A stretch of 5,087 nucleotides of DNA from Caryophanales bacterium UBA1245 (lineage in GTDB: Bacteria; Bacillota_I; Bacilli_A; ML615J-28; CAG-313): NCBI GenBank assembly GCA_002308275.1, contig DBWF01000041.1, forward strand, positions 1 through 5,087, in the 5' to 3' direction. Below the pieces are notes generated by a model, which saw only the letters and a list, made by a program, of their open reading frames with translations, was not told where the DNA came from and ran no database searches. Below are positions 1 to 5,087 of the stretch, piece by piece. Positions within the stretch are counted from its first letter, which is position 1. Every line of letters starts with the position of its first letter. The position numbers were made by a program, and so were the translations under genes.

Positions 1-185
1 GGATTAAAGATGCCTGAAGGGATACATCTTAAGGCATACTTCTCATTATTAATTGTTATGGTGTGCCCCGCATTATTCCCGCCTTGGCTTCTAACTACCA
101 CATCAGCCTGCTGAGCAAAGTAATCGGTAATTTTACCTTTACCTTCATCGCCCCATTGGCTTCCTTCAATTACTAAAGTCGACAT
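1..185 (-). CDS. purA: adenylosuccinate synthetase, N-terminal part (gene runs off the left edge)
   Basis: PurA joins IMP and aspartate at the expense of GTP to make adenylosuccinate, the first committed step from IMP to AMP, in the cytoplasm. Only the first 61 codons are present; the family is usually about 430 residues, so most of the gene lies outside the window. The visible part is diagnostic: the GTP-binding loop and catalytic Asp13 lie in QWGDEGKGK (residues 10-18), VVVRSQGGNNAGHT (29-42) carries catalytic His41, and IPSGIF follows near residue 55. The ATG at 185 is well supported by an AGGAGG five bases upstream. The gene starts 16 bases after the pyrG stop, with no room for its own promoter or leader, so it should be co-transcribed with pyrG and the glutamine synthetase gene. 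No frameshift or missing key residue is seen in this part. Identification is firm; completeness beyond the edge cannot be judged. Confidence 0.96.
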   Translation of the reverse strand, partial: MSTLVIEGSQWGDEGKGKITDYFAQQADVVVRSQGGNNAGHTITINNEKYALRCIPSGIFN

Positions 186-190
186 AGATA

Positions 191-196
191 CCTCCT
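191..196 (-). promoter_or_regulatory. ribosome binding site of purA
   Basis: The minus strand reads AGGAGG, then five bases, then the ATG of purA. This is a full anti-16S match and lies in the 16-base gap after the pyrG TAA. It fixes the purA start and argues for independent, efficient ribosome loading within the operon. Confidence 0.85.
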
Positions 197-201
197 AAGT
201 A

Positions 202-1800
202 TTAATCAGTATTTTTGATACAACTATGAATAAATTCTCTAAACAGTGGATGAGGTCTATTTGGTCTTGATAAAAACTCAGGATGGAACTGGCATCCGAC
301 AAAGAATGGATGATTCTCTAATTCTACAATTTCTACTAAGTTTTGTTTTAAATTAACACCCACTACTTTTAAGTCTTTACTTAAGACACCTAAGTAGTCA
401 TTGTTAAATTCATAACGATGCCGGTGACGTTCTTTAATATCTGAACAGCCATAAGCTTCATATACTTTGCTTCCCTCTTCTAGGTGGCAATCATATAGGC
501 CAAGTCTTAATGTACCACCCATATTGATACCATCATATTGGTCAGGTAGAAGGTAGATGATTGGGTCTTTGGCGGCTGGATTGATTTCGGTAGAATCAGC
601 TTCACTGTATCCACAAACATTTCTAGCATATTCAATACATGCTAGTTGCATGCCATAACAAATACCAAGTAGTGGTATTTTGTTAATTCTAGCATATTTA
701 ATAGCACTTATTTTACCAGCTGAACCGCGTTTGCCAAAGCCACCTGGAATCAAAACACCATCCATTCCTTGTAATACTTCACTGACATTTTCATCAGTAA
801 TGGTATTAGCATCAATATAGTGAACGATGACTTTCTTTAAATAATAATAGCCGGCTGATTTTAATGCTTCACTAACCGAAATATACGCATCATGTAATTG
901 GACATATTTACCAACTAAGCCAATATGAACTTCTTCTTTAGATGCTTTAATTCTGGCTATCATTTCATTCCATTCACGCATATCAGCTTCTGGGCAATCT
1001 AGGTGAAAGTGTTTAACAATAATATCATCGATATGTTGGTTATGTAGACTATTAGCTACATTAAACAAAATCTTTTCATCTTTAGCAACGATTACCGCAT
1101 CTTCTTTAACATCGCAGAAAAGAGCAATCTTTTCTTTGTGTGATTCACTAATTTCAACTTCGGTTCTTAAAATAATAATATCTGGTTGAATACCAATACT
1201 TTTTAGTTCTTTAACCGAATGCTGGGTAGGTTTAGTTTTAATCTCATCAGCTGCTCTTAAATATGGTACTAATGTATTGTGAATATACATTGTATTTTCA
1301 TAACCAAAATCTCTTCTAGTTTGTCTGATAGCTTCTAAAAAAGGAAGTGATTCAATATCACCAACAGTGCCACCAATTTCGGTGATAATAACATCAGCAC
1401 CTGATTCTTTTTCAGCTTTTAATAATTGGTTCTTTATTTCATTCGTAATATGGGGAATAACTTGAACAGTTGCCCCTAGATATTCACCTTTACGTTCTTT
1501 ATTAATAACGGAGCGATAGATCTTACCCGTTGTGATATTACTTCTTTTACTTAAGTTTTCATCAATAAATCTTTCATAGTGACCTAAGTCAAGATCGGTT
1601 TCTGCCCCATCATCGGTGACGAAAACTTCACCATGTTGATAAGGAGACATCGTTCCTGGGTCAACATTGATGTATGGGTCAAACTTTTGCATGAAAACTT
1701 TAAGTCCCCTGTTTTTTAGAATTCGACCAATGCTTGCGGCGGCGATTCCTTTTCCCAAAGAGGATACCACACCACCAGTTACAAATATAAATTTTGCCAT
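202..1800 (-). CDS. pyrG: CTP synthase (glutamine-hydrolysing)
   Basis: PyrG converts UTP to CTP using ATP and ammonia released from glutamine, the last step of de novo pyrimidine nucleotide synthesis, in the cytoplasm. At 532 residues from the ATG at 1800 it is full length for the family. The N-terminal synthetase domain (about 1-265) has the GGVVSSLGKG phosphate loop (9-18), DPYINVDPGTMSPYQHGEVF (41-60), TDLDLGHYERF (68-78) and TEIGGTVGDIES (140-151). The C-terminal class I glutamine amidotransferase domain (about 290-530) has the oxyanion-region motif IPGGFGKRG (351-359), nucleophile Cys381 in GICYGMQ, the RHRHRYE motif (458-464), and His506/Glu508 in QFHPEF, so the triad is complete. A GTG at 1809 is in frame and would add three residues, but it lies inside the Shine-Dalgarno sequence; the ATG is preferred and gives the usual MAKFIFVTGG start. 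It begins 9 bases after the glutamine synthetase stop. The small oddity is Tyr after GIC, where this family usually has Leu. Confidence 0.97.
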   Translation of the reverse strand: MAKFIFVTGGVVSSLGKGIAAASIGRILKNRGLKVFMQKFDPYINVDPGTMSPYQHGEVFVTDDGAETDLDLGHYERFIDENLSKRSNITTGKIYRSVINKERKGEYLGATVQVIPHITNEIKNQLLKAEKESGADVIITEIGGTVGDIESLPFLEAIRQTRRDFGYENTMYIHNTLVPYLRAADEIKTKPTQHSVKELKSIGIQPDIIILRTEVEISESHKEKIALFCDVKEDAVIVAKDEKILFNVANSLHNQHIDDIIVKHFHLDCPEADMREWNEMIARIKASKEEVHIGLVGKYVQLHDAYISVSEALKSAGYYYLKKVIVHYIDANTITDENVSEVLQGMDGVLIPGGFGKRGSAGKISAIKYARINKIPLLGICYGMQLACIEYARNVCGYSEADSTEINPAAKDPIIYLLPDQYDGINMGGTLRLGLYDCHLEEGSKVYEAYGCSDIKERHRHRYEFNNDYLGVLSKDLKVVGVNLKQNLVEIVELENHPFFVGCQFHPEFLSRPNRPHPLFREFIHSCIKNTD

Positions 1801-1805
1801 AATCT

Positions 1806-1811
1806 TCACCT
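1806..1811 (-). promoter_or_regulatory. ribosome binding site of pyrG, overlapping the upstream stop codon
   Basis: The minus strand reads AGGTGA followed by five bases and the ATG at 1800. The first two bases of this site are the last two of the TAG that ends the glutamine synthetase gene (1812-1810), and it contains the in-frame GTG at 1809-1807. A start at that GTG would have no separate Shine-Dalgarno at proper distance, so this site decides for the ATG. The overlap suggests translational coupling. Confidence 0.75.
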
Positions 1812-3894
1812 AAATTGAAAATAATAATGCACTATAGTTTGGAAGTGGCCATACGCTTTCAGCGCATAGTTCTTCTGATGCATCAATACTTTCTCTTAAT
1901 TTATTCATTAATACTTTAATGACATCACAAATATAGCGAGCCTTTTCATAGCCTTCTTTTGTTTTAACAGTCTTTAATTCTTCTTCTAATGCTTCAACAT
2001 CTTGATAGATAGCTTCACTTAAACAATCTAGTTTATCAATAACACTTAGTTCATACTTAAACTTCTTATTAAGACCAATATCTTGTTTTAATTTAACTTC
2101 TTTAGCCATCTCTGTTTGATATTTAGTAATGGTTGGTAAGTATAGTTTTCTTGCCATATCAATCATGGTTGTGGCTTCAATTAACATTGATTTAGAATAG
2201 TTTTCTAATTGAATATTATATCTAGCTTCGGCTTCGGCATGTGAAAAGACATGCGTAGCTAAAAACATCTTAATATTCTTTTCAGCGATTAAGTATGGAA
2301 GACAGTCTGGAGCTGAAGGTAGATTTAATAATCCTCTTTTTTTAGCTTCACTAGTCCACCCTTCACCATAACCATTGCCATTAAAGATAATCCGTTTATG
2401 ATTGTTATATTCTTCCTTAATAATTTCATGGACACACTTAGCTACATCCTCAGCTTTTTCTAGCTTTTCAGCAAATCCCGCTAAGATATAAGCAACAGCT
2501 GAATTTAGCATAATGTTGGTACAAGAAATTGAATTTGATGAACCTAGCATTCTAAATTCAAACTTATTACCAGTAAAAGCAAATGGTGATGTTCTATTAC
2601 GGTCCGTACTATCTTTAACAAATTCGGGAATTGAATTAACACCAAATTCGATCGTTTTATTCTTTCGTTCGCTCAACGTGCTATCACAAGCAATCGCATC
2701 TAGAATTTCGGTTAATTCTTCACCTAAAAACATTGATACGATCACAGGAGGCGCTTCATTACCACCTAAACGGTTATCATTAGAAGCGGTTGCTACACTT
2801 ACTCTTAATAAGTCTTGATACTCATCAACGGCTTTGATAATTGAGGTTAAGAAGAGATAGAAGATAAGATTTTCTTTTTCATTTTTACCAGGAGATAAAA
2901 GATTATATCCTTCTTCAGTAGCAAGTGACCAGTTATTGTGTTTACCAGAACCATTTACCCCCGCAAATGGTTTTTCATGTAATAAACAAGCTAGACCATG
3001 TTTTTCAGCAACTTTCTGCATAATCTCCATTGTTAACTGGTTATGGTCTGCCGCAATATTACAGCTTTCATAAATTGGTGCTAACTCGTGTTGTGAAGGC
3101 GCAACTTCATTATGTTCGGTTTTGGCAGGAATGCCAAGACGCCATAGGACCTCATTTAGCTCATCCATAAAGTCTTGAATTCTTGGTTTAATCATGCCAA
3201 AGTAATGATCGTCTAATTGTTGATCCTTTGGTGATGGAGCACCAAATAGGGTTCTACCACAAATGATTAAATCTTTTCTTTGCTTATAGATTTCTTTATC
3301 GATTAAGAAATATTCTTGTTCAACACCAACCATTGGTAGGACACGTTTAGTTTTAACACCTAGACATTTTAAAACGCGAACCGCTTCTTTACTTAGAGCA
3401 TCCATTGATCTTAAGAGTGGTGTCTTTTTATCAATTGCTTCACCACTAAAAGCACAGAAGGCGGTTGGGATATATAATGTTTTACCCTTAACAAAAGCAA
3501 ATGAAGTTGGATCCCAAACCGTGTAGCCTCTTGCCTCAAACGTAGAACGTAGGCCACCTGATGGAAAGCTTGAAGCATCTGGTTCACCCTTAATTAATTC
3601 TTTACCTGAAAACTCCATCATGACTTTACCATTACCATCAAAAGCAATGAAGCCATCATGCTTTTCAGCGGTCATGCCATTCATTGGTTGGAACCAGTGC
3701 GTATAATGAGTTGCTCCTTTAGAAGTGGCCCAGTCCTTCATCGCACTTGCTACTTCATCAGCGATTTCTCTGTCTAACCGCTTTCCTTCATTAATGGTTT
3801 CTTCAACTCTTTTATAAACAGAATCGGAGAGCATCTTCTTCATTACTTCTTTTGAGAAGACATCAATGCCAAATAATTCTTCCATTCTAAACAT
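1810..3894 (-). CDS. glnN: glutamine synthetase type III (GSIII, GlnN family)
   Basis: It makes glutamine from glutamate, ammonia and ATP in the cytoplasm. The 694-residue length marks the type III class (about 700 residues); types I and II are about 450 and 350. The N-terminal GSIII-specific region (about 1-180) includes THYTHWFQPM (62-71) and the PSGGLRSTFEARGYTVWDPTS stretch (111-131). The catalytic domain shows VGVEQEYFL (189-197) with metal-binding glutamates, HNEVAPSQHELAP (261-273), HEKPFAGVNGSGKHNNWS (306-323), DNRLGGNEAPP (373-383), and DRNRTSPFAFTGNKFEFR (431-448). The family-typical WPLPNYSALLF (682-692) closes the C-terminal domain. All expected motifs are intact. ATG 3894 has AAGGAG seven bases upstream; the next ATG (codon 4) would be too far from it. 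It is first in the operon with pyrG and purA, and its promoter interlocks with that of the divergent LysR regulator, which probably controls it. Type III is certain by length and motifs; glnA is the alternative symbol often used. Confidence 0.96.
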   Translation of the reverse strand: MFRMEELFGIDVFSKEVMKKMLSDSVYKRVEETINEGKRLDREIADEVASAMKDWATSKGATHYTHWFQPMNGMTAEKHDGFIAFDGNGKVMMEFSGKELIKGEPDASSFPSGGLRSTFEARGYTVWDPTSFAFVKGKTLYIPTAFCAFSGEAIDKKTPLLRSMDALSKEAVRVLKCLGVKTKRVLPMVGVEQEYFLIDKEIYKQRKDLIICGRTLFGAPSPKDQQLDDHYFGMIKPRIQDFMDELNEVLWRLGIPAKTEHNEVAPSQHELAPIYESCNIAADHNQLTMEIMQKVAEKHGLACLLHEKPFAGVNGSGKHNNWSLATEEGYNLLSPGKNEKENLIFYLFLTSIIKAVDEYQDLLRVSVATASNDNRLGGNEAPPVIVSMFLGEELTEILDAIACDSTLSERKNKTIEFGVNSIPEFVKDSTDRNRTSPFAFTGNKFEFRMLGSSNSISCTNIMLNSAVAYILAGFAEKLEKAEDVAKCVHEIIKEEYNNHKRIIFNGNGYGEGWTSEAKKRGLLNLPSAPDCLPYLIAEKNIKMFLATHVFSHAEAEARYNIQLENYSKSMLIEATTMIDMARKLYLPTITKYQTEMAKEVKLKQDIGLNKKFKYELSVIDKLDCLSEAIYQDVEALEEELKTVKTKEGYEKARYICDVIKVLMNKLRESIDASEELCAESVWPLPNYSALLFSI

Positions 3895-3901
3895 CTTTTT
3901 T

Positions 3902-3907
3902 CTCCTT
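3902..3907 (-). promoter_or_regulatory. ribosome binding site of the glutamine synthetase gene
   Basis: The minus strand reads AAGGAG with a seven-base spacer to the ATG at 3894. It supports this ATG over the in-frame ATG nine bases further in. The leader predicted from the promoter upstream is only about 25 nt, which leaves no room for a riboswitch or attenuator. Confidence 0.8.
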
Positions 3908-3911
3908 AAAA

Positions 3912-3928
3912 AATAATATACTATTATT
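3912..3928. repeat. AT-rich inverted repeat at the operon promoter start point
   Basis: The plus strand reads AATAATA-TAC-TATTATT, a perfect 7-bp inverted repeat. It covers the predicted start point (about 3919) and part of the -10 box of the glutamine synthetase operon. Its position suits an operator, but in such AT-rich DNA it could be chance, and no regulator family is indicated by its bases. Confidence 0.35.
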
Positions 3929-3954
3929 ATATTCTCTTGACATTATAAAATCAA
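3926..3954 (-). promoter_or_regulatory. sigma-A promoter of the glnN-pyrG-purA operon
   Basis: On the minus strand TTGATT (3954-3949) is followed after exactly 17 bases by a perfect TATAAT (3931-3926). Transcription should start near 3919, giving a leader of about 25 nt. The -35 matches consensus at four of six positions, which fits a promoter needing an activator. It interlocks with the divergent regulator promoter: this -35 lies in the other promoter's spacer and the other -35 lies in this one's spacer. A second TATAAT (3947-3942) has no good -35 at 17 bases, so it is less likely. Confidence 0.75.
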
Positions 3955-3965
3955 ATACATATAAT
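3937..3965 (+). promoter_or_regulatory. consensus sigma-A promoter of the LysR-type regulator
   Basis: TTGACA (3937-3942), a 17-base spacer and TATAAT (3960-3965) match the sigma-A consensus at all twelve positions with ideal spacing. The start point should be near 3972, about 38 nt before the ATG at 4010. The 10-bp palindrome ATAATATTAT (3961-3970) overlaps the -10. So strong a promoter on a regulator gene suggests it is normally held down, probably by the regulator acting at the nearby operator. Confidence 0.85.
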
Positions 3966-3976
3966 ATTATAGTAAT

Positions 3977-3993
3977 CATACTTTTTTCGTATG
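3977..3993. promoter_or_regulatory. probable LysR-type operator, CATAC-N7-GTATG
   Basis: This is a perfect 5-bp dyad with a 7-base centre, containing the T-N11-A core (T3979, A3991) typical of LysR-family boxes. Its centre (3985) is about 66 bases upstream of the predicted operon start, where the recognition site of such regulators usually lies. The same site begins about 5 bases downstream of the regulator's own start, where a bound protein would block transcription. An extra ATAC half-site (3955-3958) abuts the operon -35 and could be a weaker activation half-site. Alternatively the dyad may form a small stem-loop near the 5' end of the regulator mRNA. Binding is inferred from sequence and position only. 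Confidence 0.6.
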
Positions 3994-3996
3994 GTA

Positions 3997-4004
3997 AAAG
4001 GAGG
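3997..4004 (+). promoter_or_regulatory. ribosome binding site of the LysR-type regulator
   Basis: AAAGGAGG is a near-perfect anti-16S match with a five-base spacer to the ATG at 4010. It fixes the start and implies efficient translation of the regulator once it is transcribed. Confidence 0.85.
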
Positions 4005-4009
4005 ATATT

Positions 4010-4891
4010 ATGGATATTAGAACACTATCTTATTTTGTGACGGTTGCGGAAGAATTAAATATTACAAGAGCGGCTACTAAGCTTTGTATTAGTCAGCCAC
4101 CTCTAAGTGCTCAAATTCATGCTTTAGAAAAAGAGTTAGATACTACTCTTTTTATAAGAGGTAAAAGATCACTTCAACTAACTGAATCAGGTAAGTTATT
4201 ATATCGCCATGCTAAAGAAATACTCCTCCTTACCAACATCGCTAAAAACGAAGTTAAAGCGATGAATGAAGGAATGAGTGGTACTATTAATATTGGTCTT
4301 GTTGAAGGTTCAGCACCAAATATTGCCGCGAAATGGATTGAAACCTTCTATGCCAAAAATAAAAATGTTCATTTCAATATTATCGATGGTAATAGTGATG
4401 AACTAATCCAAAAACTTCGTAGTGGATTAATTAATCTAGCAGTGATTACATCTCCATGTGATAATACCCTTCTTAATAGTTTTAATGTTGGAAGTGAGCG
4501 GATGACCGCTTTTATGAGCGTTAAGAATCCCCTAGCAAGTCTACCTGGTAACACCATCGACTTAAGTCTTCTCAAAGACCAAGCCTTAATTGTTCCAAGT
4601 CGTGAATCAATCAATATTATGATTAATAAGTGGTTTAAAGAAATTGGTGCTAAACCTAATATTATTTGTAAGATGGATAACTATTTAGATGTCGCCGCAT
4701 TATCCGGTCATAATATTGGCGTTAGCTTGTTTCCTAAAACATCTTATATTTCTAATAAAGATATTATTGTTAAGGAAGTTGTTAATCCGGAAAGATATAT
4801 TGAATACTTGTTTGTATGGTTAAAAGGTAAACCATTATCACTTGTCGATGAGGCATTCATTGACCATGTTAAATCATATGTTATAAAGTAA
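4010..4891 (+). CDS. LysR-type transcriptional regulator, divergent from glutamine synthetase
   Basis: A 293-residue protein with the standard LysR-family plan. The N-terminal winged helix-turn-helix begins MDIRTLSYFVTVAEE; the recognition region is ITRAATKLCISQPPLSAQIHALEKEL (18-43), with the family signature of Ala-Ala, Ser-Gln-Pro/Ser and Leu-Glu, followed by LFIRGKRSLQLTESG (47-61). A linker helix runs to about residue 88. The effector-binding domain starts at GTINIGLVEG (91-100) and continues to the end, with the usual inducer-pocket region at the Ser residues near 101 and 197-200. No transmembrane segment or truncation is seen. Its promoter interlocks with that of the glutamine synthetase operon, and a LysR-type box lies between them, so it probably controls that operon and itself. 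The effector is unknown; 2-oxoglutarate, glutamate or glutamine is a guess from context. It recalls GltC, the LysR regulator of glutamate synthase in Bacillus, but I cannot claim orthology. Confidence 0.93.
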   Translation: MDIRTLSYFVTVAEELNITRAATKLCISQPPLSAQIHALEKELDTTLFIRGKRSLQLTESGKLLYRHAKEILLLTNIAKNEVKAMNEGMSGTINIGLVEGSAPNIAAKWIETFYAKNKNVHFNIIDGNSDELIQKLRSGLINLAVITSPCDNTLLNSFNVGSERMTAFMSVKNPLASLPGNTIDLSLLKDQALIVPSRESINIMINKWFKEIGAKPNIICKMDNYLDVAALSGHNIGVSLFPKTSYISNKDIIVKEVVNPERYIEYLFVWLKGKPLSLVDEAFIDHVKSYVIK

Positions 4892-4921
4892 AAATGTTCT
4901 GCATATAGCAGAACATTTTTT
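4891..4921. terminator. bidirectional intrinsic terminator between convergent genes
   Basis: The stem core TGTTCTGC (4895-4902) pairs with GCAGAACA (4908-4915) around a five-base loop; flanking A4891-4894 and T4916-4919 extend it to 12 bp. Reading plus there are six T after the core, and reading minus there are five T, so it can end both the LysR-type gene and the convergent HigA-like gene. The 28 bases between the two stop codons are entirely part of this hairpin. Confidence 0.88.
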
Positions 4922-5087
4922 ATTGTTTTGTTAATTGAATCATCTTTTCATCTGACATATTAACATTAACTACTTTTATCTCCATAAAAGCATTTAAACT
5001 ATTTAATAATTTATTAATCTTATTGATTGATGGATTACCTTGGCCTCTTTCAAGTTTAGAAATGTCACCTTGATCAATTCCAGATAG
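4920..5087 (-). CDS. XRE/HigA-like helix-turn-helix protein, C-terminal part (start outside the window)
   Basis: The minus strand is open from the right edge to a TAA at 4922-4920, giving the last 55 residues of a protein. The segment SGIDQGDISKLERGQGNPS (2-20) is the recognition-helix half of a Cro/CI (XRE) helix-turn-helix, with the typical DISKLERG-NPS pattern, followed by INKINKLLNSLN and a short strand MEIKVV (35-40). That order of a DNA-binding domain followed by a short beta strand resembles HigA-type antitoxins, which repress their own toxin-antitoxin operon. A polar tail of about 15 residues, ending MIQLTKQ, closes the protein. A HigB-like toxin would be expected just upstream on the same strand, beyond the right edge, but is not visible. 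It could equally be a stand-alone small XRE repressor. The gene is convergent with the LysR-type gene and shares its terminator. Confidence 0.78.
   Translation of the reverse strand, partial: LSGIDQGDISKLERGQGNPSINKINKLLNSLNAFMEIKVVNVNMSDEKMIQLTKQ

Noticed and set aside
1798..1812. PyrG-type leader with initial GGGC run and attenuator for CTP control
   Set aside because: Only 9 bases separate pyrG from the upstream gene, and no G-rich start or hairpin is present.
2513..2818. 101-codon open frame on the plus strand, opposite the glutamine synthetase gene
   Set aside because: It lies wholly inside a strongly conserved catalytic region on the other strand, has no convincing ribosome binding site or promoter, and its translation resembles no known family.
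3895..3919. Glutamine riboswitch or attenuator ahead of the glutamine synthetase gene
   Set aside because: The predicted leader is about 25 nt and contains only the ribosome binding site, too short for a folded sensor.
3942..3947. Second TATAAT on the minus strand as the operon -10
   Set aside because: At 17 bases upstream the sequence is ATAATA, a poor -35. The box at 3931-3926 has TTGATT at exactly 17 bases.
3991..4020. Nine-codon upstream open frame (ATG at 3991) overlapping the LysR-type start out of frame
   Set aside because: It has no Shine-Dalgarno before it, and its ATG is simply the right arm of the CATAC-N7-GTATG dyad. A leader peptide role is not supported.
4369..4614. 81-codon open frame on the minus strand, opposite the LysR-type gene
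   Set aside because: It is antisense to the effector-binding domain of a clear LysR-family gene, and its translation shows no recognisable domain.
1..5087. Use of UGA as tryptophan (Mycoplasma code)
   Set aside because: All conserved tryptophans checked in the glutamine synthetase, pyrG and purA reading frames are TGG, and no gene needs an in-frame TGA to stay open.

Overview
The window is a compact stretch of low-GC bacterial chromosome from a Bacillota/Mycoplasmatota-like organism. The evidence is the AT-rich codon choice, strong AGGAGG-type ribosome binding sites, sigma-A-type promoters and a type III glutamine synthetase. Tryptophan is written TGG throughout, and the visible stops are TAA and TAG, so nothing points to the Mycoplasma code in which UGA encodes Trp. 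The lineage cannot be fixed more closely from sequence alone. An acholeplasma- or erysipelotrichia-like Bacilli relative is plausible.

Layout. From about 3919 down to 1, the minus strand carries a tight three-gene operon: type III glutamine synthetase (1810-3894), CTP synthase pyrG (202-1800) and the first 61 codons of adenylosuccinate synthetase purA, which runs off the left edge. The glutamine synthetase-pyrG gap is 9 nt and the pyrG-purA gap is 16 nt, so co-transcription is very likely. Diverging from the operon is a LysR-type regulator (4010-4891, plus). It ends at a hairpin terminator (4891-4921) that also serves a convergent minus-strand gene. Only the last 55 codons of that gene are in the window (4920-5087). 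It is an XRE/HigA-like helix-turn-helix protein.

Control region. The 115-bp gap between the glutamine synthetase and regulator genes (3895-4009) is the most informative non-coding part. It holds a perfect-consensus promoter for the regulator and a good divergent promoter for the operon. The two are interlocked, with each -35 lying in the other's spacer. A LysR-type box, CATAC-N7-GTATG (3977-3993), is centred near -66 of the operon promoter and lies just downstream of the regulator's predicted start point. This is the geometry expected of a LysR regulator that controls its divergent neighbour and represses itself.

Working together. Glutamine synthetase makes glutamine from glutamate and ammonia, and CTP synthase spends glutamine to aminate UTP. 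PurA commits IMP to AMP using aspartate and GTP. The operon therefore joins nitrogen assimilation to pyrimidine and purine nucleotide output, apparently under the LysR protein and not under a visible GlnR-type site. I see no mobile element, CRISPR array, RNA gene or gene-free stretch over 300 bases.
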